NCBI GenBank assembly: GCA_000320545.1
Contig: ADNK01001587.1
Coordinates: 1-32,500, forward strand
Reading direction: 5' to 3'
From: Bigelowiella natans CCMP2755
Lineage: Eukaryota; Cercozoa; Chlorarachniophyceae
DNA: 32,500 nucleotides
Under the pieces are notes generated by a model. The model did no database searches. It had not been told where the DNA came from and saw nothing but the letters and a program-made list of their open reading frames with translations. This document shows positions 22,938 through 32,500 of the stretch, one piece after another. Position 1 is the first letter of the stretch. Every line of letters starts with the position of its first letter. The translations under genes and the position numbers were made by a program.

Positions 22938-23445
22938 CTAGTAAGAGTGATAGTTTTAATATATTCTAAAGCACTGACCTACGATACAGCAATTCAGCGA
23001 ATAATTATTTCATTTTTTATGTCCCTCCCCCCCCCCTCCCTTTGGATGCTCTGCATAGATTTATTAAAGAGCCAAGTGGTTTTCTTTCTTCGCCATGTTC
23101 CTTACATTTTGGCTGCTTTCATATACAGGTCATGAGACTCCGATGGTGGTTCTATGAGCAAGGGGTTGATCCCGACTTCTCTTTGTAAGAAGAAGCACCA
23201 AATAGTAGCCATAATAGCGAGTGAAGAAACAAAGCAACCATCGAAAAAATATATCACTTGCTTTCGCATCTATCTACGTTGTGGTATTTTGTCATCACAC
23301 AATGCGTTTGTATTATGTGAAAAGGCCGGATGATGATCCTTTGATTATTTATGCAGTGAAGAGGTGGTGAATGCGCTACTGAGCGTTGTTTATTAGTTTT
23401 GTGTCTAATATCGTTTTTTTTATCTTTTTCTTCCTCTCCATCTCT

Positions 23446-23495
<50 letters not shown>

Positions 23496-26342
23496 CACCC
23501 TACCTCTTATACCTTCATGATATACCGTGTTTTGCGTGTGATTGGAGAGAGCATTTGAACCCACCCTTGGGTAGATATGAAAAACCATGCCAAAAGGAAG
23601 AGAATCAATGCTGATCTCCCATTCTCCATACTTCTCACATGCTTGATATGCGTTGTAGCGGAAGGCCTCAAATCGTCAGTACAATTCTGGAGGCAAAAGC
23701 GGCCGTAAACACGTAAGATACACAACCCTTTGAAATACACTGGAAAATCCACAGCATCAGGGAGTATTTTTCCCTCAAAACGGGGGTGTCTTTAGAAATA
23801 TACCCGAACACATCCTCAGGCTAAGCAGAAAGTCTTTGAGCCCATTGCACGCTGCTGTCTCCGCTGCTTTCTCCCCCAGAGCAGCCACCTCGTCAGCATC
23901 GGTATTTCACAGCAGTAGTAGCAGTAGCAGTAGGAGGGGTAGTAGTTTGCGGCAGCTTCTTCAATATCGTAAGGAAAGCAGAGGGCGCCGCTCATCATTA
24001 CCATTGGCTTTTGGGTGTGTTTATGCACTCAAATTCCATGCCTCTTCTCCAAGCCGAAGAAGGAGGAGAAGGAGGAGGATGATGACGAGGTGAATCTTTC
24101 ACACGCACGCTCATTTCTTCTGTTTCTCTGTTTAATACAGGACCCCAAAGACATCTTGGGCGTCGTATGCTTGCTGCTTCGATACGGAGCGAATCCGTAA
24201 GGATCATTGCGACATGCGAATACAATAAATATGAATTATAAAAGAAGGAAGATAAGAGAGAGGGTTGGCAGTGTACAGAAAAGACAAATACTAGTAGCAG
24301 CGGGAAGGGCATTTCGATGTTATGCAAGCCACTGAGAACGTCGGCATTGCATTCTCCACAGCCTACTTCGCACTCGAAAGGGGAAATCTCCACTAGATCT
24401 TGTGGCCGATGCCATAAAGAAGCTCAAGACAGAGTTAACGCCTCCAAAGTATCAACCCTCGGAAAGACCTAACGTACCAAGGGCAGGTAGATTGCCAGGG
24501 GGGGGGGGGGGGCAACTGTACGTTGTCTCTGAGGACAGAAAATCTAATGGCAAAGAAGGCAAACAAAACATGCTGAAAATGATCAAGCTAGCAGGTAATA
24601 ACCCAGTTTGCAGATATTAACCTTTTATCTCCCTCTTCCTTCAATAAATACACAATGCAACACTCGTATAAATTTATGTCAAATATGTGTTTAAGTCTAT
24701 CTGAATGTTGTTGTTGTGCTGAATAGGAGAGCTTGAAAGTGTTCTTTTCTCGGCGATTGTAAGGTTAGACGTCCAGCGCCTCCTCCTTCAAGACAAGGTG
24801 TCTTCAAATACGATGATAATGCCAATAATCCGAATTATTGGCAATAGCGAAGATTAACGTATAAACTGCCGCTGAAGTTGATACATTTAAATCGCAGCAG
24901 CCTCTAGTACGAAGCAGCGTTGGTTTCCTCCTCGCCCTGTGCAGGATCAGCGATCTATATATACATATATATAATTTCAAAACTTATTGCTCGTTTGGTT
25001 ACAACAGGCGACATTGGGAATAAGCTCCTTTTCACTCCGCATCGAGGCGAGGAAAGTCATCGTGTGCTCGTCTAAGAGAAAGCCATCACCCTTAGACATC
25101 AACAGCTCTACAACCACAATAATGAAGGTAGGGAAAGAAGGAGGGTGGGGAAGGGAGGAGGATCTTCCATTGCATTGCCATTTTTATAGCAATTTCTCGA
25201 GCCTTTCTTCATGGTGTTTCCGCCTCCTACTCGCATAGGTCTCACTTCCACAGTATTTTGGGATGTTGGAGAACAGCTTGTCTTCGGAGCCTCTCCAAAT
25301 AGAGCAGAAACAGGAGAAAGAGGAAGGACAAGAAGGTTTGTAGTATTTCTTATTCAGTGCCTCCTCGTTCTACTTAGTATTCGCATGTTCTAGCTTCTGC
25401 TCGTTGTTGTGTAGCAGTCCTCGAATATGTTTTGTTAGCATGTGTCAGTGCTATATGAGGGTTAGGAAGGGGGAGGGGGGGGGGGGGGGGTAAGAGGAGG
25501 GAGGCGATTTAGAGGAGTAAGAAAAGGGAGGACTAAGATTGTCCCGGTTCCTTTGTCTTGATTTATTAAATTTCCTTGGATTTGCAGGAGTCTCTATTCA
25601 TGATTTCCGCATCAGCGGAGGCGGTGGTGTCACTCTTGGAATTTCTGAGCACATCGCTGGCAATCTTAACATGTGATATGCGACGTTTTATGCCATGAAA
25701 TTTATACCGGCCTGATGCAGAAGATTCTATCTAAATTATCGGCCATCATTTTAGTCATTAACACCTTCATTATTCTCGCCATCATCATCATTATCATCAT
25801 CATCATCCTCATACCAACACGCAATTCGCGATGTTCTCACTCTTACAATAAGCTGGTAACACTCACACTCAATGATATACCCTAAGGATTTCCGGGGGAA
25901 ACATTGAAATAGCATTGCATCAACGGAAGAGGCGAGGATATGGGCGAAGAGGGGTCAGTTAATATATGTACGTGAAAGATTACGTGATGTTTCACGTACA
26001 AATTTCAGTTGATAAATTGAGGTATTCTACAGGTTGATGAGCTTATCGGATCGAGCAAAATAAGCATTTTCGGTAGAACCTAGCGGCATAAAAGGCCAAA
26101 ATGTATAAACTTGCTAAAATACATCCTCATGGATACCAATAGGAAAGACCGGCGAAGAGAGAATGTAACTTCATCGTCTAATTTTAGTATACTTTGAAAT
26201 CCTCAGACTTATGCATGTGTCGGGATCTTGGAAGTACTCGGTGGGAAAAGAGGTGCTGCTGCTACTGCTGCTGCTAGACGCGAAAAGGAACGATGCCATA
26301 GCCACGTTTTGATTTGTAAATTGTATGTGAATGTGTGCGCGC

Positions 26343-26376
<34 letters not shown>

Positions 26377-28248
26377 TTGTGTGTCTATTTTGATCAACAT
26401 CGTTCTTACCTTGGAAATTCTATTCGTTTTGTCAAGACTCGTTCTTTTTCCAAAGAGCGCTTGTTCCGACGGAAACAGCATGAACGACGATGATGGTATG
26501 CTGAAGGAAGCAACTTCAAACGCAGCACTTGGTGCTGCTTCTGCTGCTGCTGCTGCTGTTTCCGAAAAGGATGATGGCAGAGTCACCATGGTACTCTCGG
26601 TTGAGGTCAGGAGAGATTATGGCAGTCTTCATGATGATGGAGAAGATGTGGACAACCTTGACCACGACAATAAGTATATGCACGATGATAACAAGGAACA
26701 GAGCATAATACAACAGCCGCAGAAGGAGCGGCGGAGAAATGAGAACGACTTATACGCATTGTATAGAGATGAGAGCATAGTGGCAGAGGATGGCAACGGT
26801 GACGAACAAGGAAGAAGCATCGGGCGATATGTGACGTTTGTATATGGACCCAAGAACATCATGCGTGCATGTTTTGAAGGTATATTTTGATTGAAATTGC
26901 ACAGTAGAATAGGGATGTTGACGGGCATCGACGATTCTCATCGAAACGACGTGTGTCTTCAAACGTGTAGTTTTGGGCTTTTACAAGACAAATATGCCTG
27001 ATCCTGTTTGCTTGCATGAGATTATTTTGATGATACCAATAAATGATAATGATATTCGTGTGTTTTCAAAGCTATGAACTTTTCTCGGCTTCTGTTTCTA
27101 CATTGTTGCATTGATTGTCCCTCAAGATGCTTTTCATTTCAAAGGCAATTATCGATCGCTTCCCTCCAAGCGAGAATCTCTGCCGTCTTTGAATGGCAAT
27201 GCCGCACGCTCGAAGGGGGTTGATATCGTAACCAAGGGTAATAATAGCCGAAAAAGCAAAATGAATGCTTTGTGTAAGAAATATTGTGTTACAAATATAC
27301 AGCTATAACGATGAAGAACCGACGCCAGATTATGCTGCAATGCTGCAGGATCCATGCTTCCACATCATCCTCTTTCACCAGCGAAGTAGAGGGTGGTGGT
27401 GACTCCGCTACAAAGCAACGCTTGATGGCCAAAGCTACACGCTGGTCGTTTCGAATTATATCGCTAAGAGCGTCTAGATTCTATTCTTCCAAGATTAAGG
27501 CGAGCAGAAAGCACAGCAACGATGACGAAGACGATGTGGAGGTAATTCTGTGTTTTGATGTGAAGGAGCAGAACTCTCCTTGTTTTTGCAACGTTTGAAC
27601 AATCGTGTTATCGTGGATTACATATGCGTTTTTCAATAGGTTTCTCTGGCTGTTGGTGAATTCGCTCTTGATTTTGAATTGCATGAAAGTGCTTTTGGCA
27701 GAGATACTAACAACGCGCCTTCTCCTGGTCCTCCTCCACCACCACTCGCTACTCTGACTACGACTGAAAGTTGGCTTGGCGAAGAGGAGCTCCTAGTAGT
27801 TGTCCATCACAAGTCGTGGTGCACGAAAGCGATGATGATGATGACGACGAAGATGAGAAAGAGATCATCGACTCCAGAAGGGAAAAGAAATGAGGAAAAA
27901 GAGTCTTCAGCAAACAGGGCAGGGTGCCATTCTACTGATTATGTCAACAAAAGCAGCAACAACTTATTTAGTAAAGTTTATTCGGAATCTGAATTCTTCG
28001 TTTCGATCTTCTCCACTTCTTCAACCGGAGGTAGGCAAAGCGTGCTGTTAGTAGCGGATCTTCCGGAGATGAATTGTGGGATTGTGAAGAGTACGGATCA
28101 AATTATTGTCTCAAAGGATTTATCTACACTTATCATTTTCCTCTCCGGCAGTAAAGGCGATAGAAGAGCCCCTAGTCACAGGAGGATTCTCATCAAACCT
28201 TTGAAATTTTGTGGGGTAGGCCAGGTTGCCAGTGACATCGATCGATAG
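16586..28248 (+). CDS. Very large WD40-like and ankyrin-repeat protein with CRIB-like motif
   Basis: About 1,800 residues. Exons: 16586-16779, 16933-16981, 17072-17155, 17263-17995, 18151-18212, 18367-18438, 18506-18565, 18714-18803, 19074-19120, 19244-19384, 19647-19831, 20091-20323, 20495-20752, 20853-20916, 21069-21211, 21464-21720, 21895-21931, 22029-22058, 22232-22369, 22429-22502, 22662-22719, 23129-23184, 23362-23400, 23659-23712, 23820-23901, 24054-24089, 24141-24196, 24362-24594, 24727-24797, 25008-25127, 25239-25335, 25588-25672, one or two unresolved exons between 25673 and 26455 (candidate 26033-26072), 26456-26879, 27127-27237, 27303-27541, 27640-28248. Exon 2 encodes IAHPTDMRKRVAYI, resembling a CRIB core but lacking its histidines; exon 3 is poly-Lys. 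Propeller-like pieces are RVAVGSTQGDIKVFICDV, GGEKILEVWSLR, GLVVTTEDGRVQLLFF and FIGIWEDGTLVVWN. Ankyrin repeats are clear at 23129-24594: FYEQGVDPDFS, RPQIVSTILEAKAAVNT, SLSPLHAAV, VVCLLLRYGANP, RTRKGKSPLDLV. The last exon (LLVADLPEMNCGIV) may be another propeller blade. Function unknown, probably a scaffold. It could be two genes, split near 25.7-26.4 kb. Confidence 0.7.
17114..17152. repeat. (AAG)n trinucleotide repeat inside a predicted exon
   Basis: 13 perfect AAG units. In the phase-consistent model they encode 13 lysines just after the CRIB-like exon. In another frame they would give poly-Arg. Confidence 0.9.
17996..18150 (+). other. GC-AG intron in the WD40/ankyrin gene
   Basis: The exon ends TTCGCATCAG and the intron begins GCAAGT, the canonical context of the rare GC donor class. 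The intron ends at AAAG, 18150. Phase 1 on both sides restores GFAS-EES-WGRWRLAW without a stop. No GT donor nearby gives the same frame. Confidence 0.65.
22906..22932. repeat. (TA)n microsatellite in WD40/ankyrin gene intron
   Basis: TA run inside the 409 nt intron before the first ankyrin exon (23129). Confidence 0.95.
23452..23487. repeat. (CT)n microsatellite in WD40/ankyrin gene intron
   Basis: CT run about 50 nt after the donor at 23401, between two ankyrin exons. Confidence 0.95.
25460..25491. repeat. Poly-G tract in WD40/ankyrin gene intron
   Basis: A nearly uninterrupted run of more than 20 G residues on the sense strand, able to form G-quadruplexes in RNA or DNA. A shorter G run (24498-24512) is exonic and encodes poly-Gly. 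Confidence 0.85.
25673..26455 (+). other. Unresolved stretch of the WD40/ankyrin gene
   Basis: This 780 nt should link the exon ending near 25672 to the exon at 26456. Candidate exons are 26033-26072 (VDELIGSSKISIF) and 26204-26250 (LMHVSGSWKYSVGKE in one frame), but I could not find one set with matching phases. It contains an (ATC)n run at about 25776-25809 and a (TG)n run at 26337-26374. A gene boundary here is possible. Confidence 0.4.
26337..26374. repeat. (CG)/(TG)n microsatellite
   Basis: GCGCGCG leading into a pure TG run, about 80 nt before exon 26456. Confidence 0.9.
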
Positions 28249-29690
28249 GATATTTTACTGCATTTTCCGTGCATTGTACACGGTTTAATGAAAGTGTAAC
28301 CGTTTTCGGGACAGTGTACTGCTCACATATTCCATCTAGTCCTTCTCATGCATATGCTTATAAGGCTATCTCACAAACTGCTTTATTAGGCAACTTGTGC
28401 TAGCATCACTCATGCATGTGTGCGTGCTGCCATGGACGATGTAGAAGTGTCATTGCTCAATATGCATTGCATCCGGCGCTGTATGGTGATGCAAAATCTA
28501 AAGCATGCGCTGACCGCATCATACGTCAAGTCATGCGCGAATCTAGTAATAATTAGACACGTTAGTAGATCTCCGTTCACAATTTAATGCATTAACATTA
28601 TAGACACGTAATATCAACGCATGCTAGCTACCTAACATGCGTGACATGCGTGAAAAGTCTCGAGCATGACTCATCGTCAATAAAGGCATGCTAGTAATCG
28701 TTGCGTAGCACGCCATACACAATCACAGCTATGCGTTCTTACTCCTTGATGTACGTACGTGTAGCGCTTGCTCATACATTTTGCTACTAACCAAACACAC
28801 GTACCGCTATGCGCACAATGATGTGCTTGTTGCTGATAAGACATGCAGCGAGGTCATTTTGTCAAAGGTACCGTAGTAGTAGATGAGGACACAGTCGCAT
28901 CCTTGTGGTGATGTGCTTGGGCACAACTGCACATGTGTCCGAGTTAGATTGGATGCGAAATTGTGTTGATTTCTTCATTTTAATTCACTTCGATTCAGTC
29001 CGCAATGGCGCTAAAAGACAAACCATTGCGGCTCACAATAAAGTCATTACCTGTGTGAACACGTGCTACGCATTTCGTGTGATGTTGACATGCATGCTGC
29101 CTGCATCGTATAGCAGCACAGAGCACAAAAGGTAAGAGCAAGCAATAGCAGCTACACAAATGAGCTTGCACATTTGTGCGCGACAGAATGCGATGACATG
29201 TCGTGCGCATGCGTGTACATGCGTGAATGCGTGAATGCGTGCATGCGCGCGCGCGTGCGTGTGTGTGTGTGTGTGTGCGTGCACGTCAATCTGGCAAACA
29301 TGGACAATATATTGTTCTACTGGCGCCGCAATCGCCTATGTGTTATAGACCTTCTCTCACACATATTTATCAGTGTATACACTAATGATATATGTAGAAA
29401 CGATGCACAAACGAATCTCGCTAATCGAGTTCTGTAAAAAGATGCAATGTTCGGTGTAGCGTGCTCTAATAGGGCTTCAAAGCGTACAGCTATGTTAGAT
29501 GTTCGCAATGATTGGTTTGCGTGTCAGATGCGGTCATAAGGAAAACCCACTGGAGTCTGGCAAGTTTCATTTGCTGCGATGCAATACGTTTCTTATTCCA
29601 TGCCATTCATGCTACAAGGATCACACTGCTACGTGTAAATCTAAGGATAATATTCATTGAATTAAATTTTTCTAACGTCACCACGCCTAT
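28249..29690. other. CATG-rich convergent intergenic region
   Basis: 1.4 kb between the 3' ends of the WD40/ankyrin gene and the minus-strand four-TM gene. It is dense in GCATGC, ATGCAT, CATGCGTG and GCTAGC words, especially 28340-28700 and 29080-29260, with a (CG/TG)n run at 29243-29280. Open frames here (for example 28905-29135) are short and have no splice or family support. I see no gene. Confidence 0.55.
29243..29280. repeat. (CG)n(TG)n alternating purine-pyrimidine tract
   Basis: GCGCGCG followed by GTGTGTG, a sequence type prone to Z-DNA, within the CATG-rich spacer. Confidence 0.9.
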
Positions 29691-30612
29691 CTATTTTTCG
29701 CGAAGTAAGGATGCTACTGCCGGAGCTCCGACCAGTATCGAAACTGTAGAAGCCCACAAAGAGGCGACTAAGAAAGAATCTATATCGTTCCTTGTCTTCT
29801 GGGTCTCCGAATAAGATTTACCGCTACATGTCACCCAGTCGTTCCATTTATTGACGTTTTCGTTCAGCGATAACAGAAGAATTATTTGCATCGATACGAA
29901 GACTATTGCCCCCCAAGTTATGAGAGTCATGCCACAGCAGGAAGGTCTCATCCCAGCACACTTATTTGACCAAACAATTAGGATTATGAACAGAGACAGA
30001 ATACATGCAAATGCTGCTAACAAAGCCAAAACGGATAGAGGAGCATTTTTCCATTCGATGTGCGCTTTATCGCCAGATTTGTACTTGAGTTGCTGAAATT
30101 GTCCATTGCAGCTGTACGTTGCATGTGTTACGTACAAACAGAATGCCTGCGAAGGTAAGTGGGATTATTCACGTTATATTCACATTATTCACATAATTCG
30201 CGTTTGTTTTTCCAAGTGACGGCTACATTTCATATTTTTTTGATAGGTGTACACTTACTGTTGAAATGACGGTGAGGACGAGCCATGCTGAGAAAACGAG
30301 GTTTGTTATTTGAGCTTCGCATCTTTCGGAGCATATCCTCCTTGTCTTTCCGCCTTTGAGCACCAAGCCTGTTGGGTCTACTTGCTCTATTGCTGGCTCT
30401 ACCTCCTCGATTATCGGCGCAAACTTTCTCAATGTTTTCCGCCTTCTTCTCACTGTCGAGCCCTCGTCCTCAACATACCCTTCTTCCAGATGAAAAGCCA
30501 CTTCAGGGATGCAACCCGGGGTCAGCGCAAGCATTGCAGAGTTGGAATCTAAGGCTTCAGTCAGTGATATAAGAAGCCCAGGGAAGGTGTTGTAAGAGAG
30601 GCTTGGCAGCAC
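29691..30612 (-). CDS. Four-transmembrane protein of unknown family
   Basis: Two exons on the minus strand, 30259-30612 and 29691-30146, joined at phase 0 (donor GTAAGT, acceptor TTCGCAG); 269 residues. The N-terminal ~95 residues are hydrophilic and acidic with a basic patch (VRRRRKTLRKF). Four hydrophobic segments follow: LVFSAWLVLTVISTAFCLYV (interrupted by the intron), APLSVLALLAAFACILSLFI, TLITWGAIVFVSMQIILLL and ASLWASTVSILVGAPAVASL. The first loop contains TYSCNG and the last a WVTCSG motif, leaving paired cysteines on the same side. The topology is tetraspanin-like, but the CCG motif and the order of loop sizes do not fit tetraspanins, so I do not assign it. An alternative start is Met-27. 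It is divergent from the next gene, which has the same overall layout. Confidence 0.75.
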
Positions 30613-30931
30613 GTGTCCAGCGCCCTGATCGGGGAGGGCACTGACTAACTGATTGAATCGTGGTGCGTTGACGTCAAAGGGAAATGCAGGGGATTTTCGT
30701 GAATTTGTTGGATAACATTACCGGAGCACCAAGGATGGCGTTTTGGTATTTGCGAAGTAGCAAATAATTGAATGATCTCCAAATAATATTGAATGATCTC
30801 TCGAAATGTGACGAATATCGTGGGGGAATCATCGAGACGACATGAAAAAGGGATCAAATTTGAATTGATGACTGGATGGACCTTCTTACATTTTTCTCTG
30901 GGATAAATGGGTCTGGAACAGTCGAATATTC
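30613..30931. promoter_or_regulatory. Short divergent promoter region of two four-TM genes
   Basis: Only 319 bp separate the two start codons. A near-direct duplication, AAATAATTGAATGATCTC and AAATAATATTGAATGATCTC, lies at about 30763-30801. It could be a repeated binding site or a slippage product. Confidence 0.4.
30763..30801. repeat. Tandem 18-20 bp direct repeat in divergent promoter
   Basis: Two adjacent copies of AAATAAT..TTGAATGATCTC, differing by a 2 bp insertion, sit midway between the start codons of the two four-TM genes. Confidence 0.7.
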
Positions 30932-31573
30932 ATGTCGCATGCTCTCAATGCTCTCTATCAATCAACATCACCACATTGCTCGTCGACGTTCTCTGCGATG
31001 AACAAAAGTCAAATGGCGATGGGAGATAAAATCCGTGCTGAGGATCTAGACCTCGAGAACTCTGAACAGGAGGGACTGCTCCCGAACAGGGATATCGAGG
31101 AGGTTGTCCTAAATGGCGGAAATGATGGATGCAGGGAGGCTGTTAATAACAGTGTTCTTACCTCATGCGGCATTGCTTACTCAATCCCGTTCGCCCTCTT
31201 CAGCTGGTCTTTCTATGAGAAGCTCAAGGCCGATGCCGGCCAATGCGACCCTGAAACCACCGATACGATGCTTGCCTTGGCCGTCATCAACTTCATCATG
31301 ATGGGTCTGCTCGGACTCAGCTGCATTGCTGGATTGACCCAGAACAAATGTGACGACCTCTTCACCCTCGTGTGCATCCTTTTCTCAGCCCTAGCGGAGG
31401 GCGGTGCGGGGTTTGCCGGTTTGCTATTTGTGCTTAACAACGATCACAAGGACTGCAACAAGGATTTGGTAGCGAGTGTCAAGATCTACACGATTGTCGT
31501 CTTCTTGATTGGTGGTGCTGCGCCTGCAATTTGTCACGTTGCATTGAAAAACTTGGGACTCGCAAAAAAATGA
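30932..31573 (+). CDS. Intronless four-transmembrane protein of unknown family
   Basis: A single uninterrupted frame of 213 codons; the internal ATG at 30998 (MNKSQMAMGDKIRAEDLD) is at least as likely a start and would give 191 residues. An acidic N-terminal domain with a dileucine-type EQEGLLPN motif is followed by four hydrophobic segments: NSVLTSCGIAYSIPFALFSW, TMLALAVINFIMMGLLGLSC, FTLVCILFSALAEGGAGFAG and YTIVVFLIGGAAPAICHVAL. Loops contain single cysteines (AGQCDPETTD, HKDCNKD). It ends in KNLGLAKK, a basic tail. Third codon positions are strongly biased to C/G (CTC, GAG, ATC, AAC), unlike neighbouring genes. With the lack of introns this suggests high expression, retroposition or a foreign origin. 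The protein family is not recognised. Confidence 0.75.
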   Translation: MSHALNALYQSTSPHCSSTFSAMNKSQMAMGDKIRAEDLDLENSEQEGLLPNRDIEEVVLNGGNDGCREAVNNSVLTSCGIAYSIPFALFSWSFYEKLKADAGQCDPETTDTMLALAVINFIMMGLLGLSCIAGLTQNKCDDLFTLVCILFSALAEGGAGFAGLLFVLNNDHKDCNKDLVASVKIYTIVVFLIGGAAPAICHVALKNLGLAKK

Positions 31574-32500
31574 GAAGAATAAAACAGACTCATTAACAAT
31601 GATAAATAGTATGGAGTAACCAACAATGAACAAATAGATGTAGTCACAGAATGATCAGAAAAAACCATGACCTTGAAAATAAAAGTCCATTGATTGCATC
31701 GAGTCAAACTTTGTGAAAGTCAACTAGATAAAGCTAACAAGACCAAAAAGCTAGAGCAAATTGATTCATGTAACCGCCGTGCGATTGCATGATTCGACGC
31801 CATTGATGTGCATTCTTCCAGATTTGTTGCACCCTCGTGCTGCTACACAGCTCCGTCAAACCCGGTGACGACGGGGTTGTGAACAGTGCAGCGCTTTGCG
31901 ACGCGTTTTGAAGCAGTTGAAGTTGGTCAAGGAAAAGTCATCAGAACTTGTCCGATGGCCAAACCTCAAAAAATGACCGAAATGTTTACCAAAATGTCCA
32001 TTTTCAAGGCCTCAAAGTGTGAAAATTCACACCCGTTGTGTAGCGGATGCACGCTGCGCGTTTGTTCTCTGCCACATTTTGAACGCTTTTGCGTGTGCGT
32101 TTGACCAAATGTGACATGCACGAAAAATTTCAAAGCAATGCGAGCAAATCCAATGTCCATTGCATCACATGACGCGCTTGGTCGCGCGCAAAAGCTTCCA
32201 AATGCACATTCTGGCGATTCGTTGCAGGTTTGACGGACTTGTGGCATTGTCAGCACGCTAGCGCGGTGCGCACGCACGTTGTGGACCAGTTGCAACATTT
32301 GCAGGTCGTCGTCGGCACGCAGGTCTAGAGGTCGCTCAGCTGCACTACGCGCCCATCAATGCTTCGTCGCACAAACACGCAACACACACATGCAGTGCAT
32401 GCTGAAGTGTGCGCCATGATTCAGGTGTTGCTCACTTTTTCTTCGATTTCGGGAATCTAGATTTGCTGTGGATTGCACAGCTTCCATGTTCCGGCCGCGC
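31574..32500. other. 3' flank of the four-TM gene, no gene seen
   Basis: AT-rich to about 31780 with possible poly(A) signals (AATAAAA at 31577, AATAAAAG at 31678). It then shifts to a CpG-richer sequence with words such as GCACGC, GCGCGC and CATGCAGTGCATGC to the window end. A 110-codon minus frame (31966-32298) has no recognisable domain. It may be a decayed mobile element or spacer of the CATG-rich class. Confidence 0.45.

Noticed and set aside
29512-29814. 100-codon + strand frame
   Set aside because: Lies partly antisense to the four-TM gene exon 29691-30146, whose hydrophobic segments explain the open frame.

Overview
The window is nuclear DNA of a eukaryote, most likely a unicellular protist or alga. 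Genes are cut into many short exons by 50-250 nt GT-AG introns (one GC-AG), the two recognisable proteins (Mo25/CAB39 and OPA3) are eukaryote-only, and simple-sequence repeats are extremely abundant in introns and between genes. I cannot fix the lineage. The intron density and mid GC would suit, for example, a chlorarachniophyte-like alga, but that is a guess. All gene models were spliced by eye, requiring matching intron phase and intact frame at each junction. Exon positions are given in the gene entries.

Layout. (1) 1-~2990, + strand: 3' part of a multi-exon gene of unknown function, cut by the window edge. (2) 2945-3853, - strand: small unknown protein with one likely membrane segment, tail-to-tail with gene 1. 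(3) 4479-6353, + strand: Mo25/CAB39 scaffold, 10 exons, complete. (4) 7491-9129, - strand: OPA3-family mitochondrial protein, 8 exons, complete. (5) 9849-16185, + strand: coiled-coil protein of about 629 residues in 26 tiny exons. (6) 16586-28248, + strand: very large protein (about 1,800 residues, nearly 40 exons) with a CRIB-like motif, WD40/beta-propeller-like segments, ankyrin repeats and a long C-terminal exon. Genes 5 and 6 could be one gene. (7) 29691-30612, - strand: four-TM protein, two exons. (8) 30932-31573, + strand: intronless four-TM protein divergent from gene 7.

Neighbours mostly alternate strand, giving divergent promoters at 3854-4478, 9130-9848 and 30613-30931. The larger gaps at 3' ends (6354-7490, 28249-29690, 31574-32500) are rich in GCATGC/CATG-type palindromes and look like a shared, decayed repeat or a structural class of spacer. 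I saw no rRNA, convincing tRNA, CRISPR array or intact transposase. No operon logic applies. Functionally, Mo25 (kinase scaffold), a possible CRIB-bearing WD40/ankyrin protein and the coiled-coil protein could belong to cell polarity or cytoskeletal signalling, but the sequence does not show that they act together.
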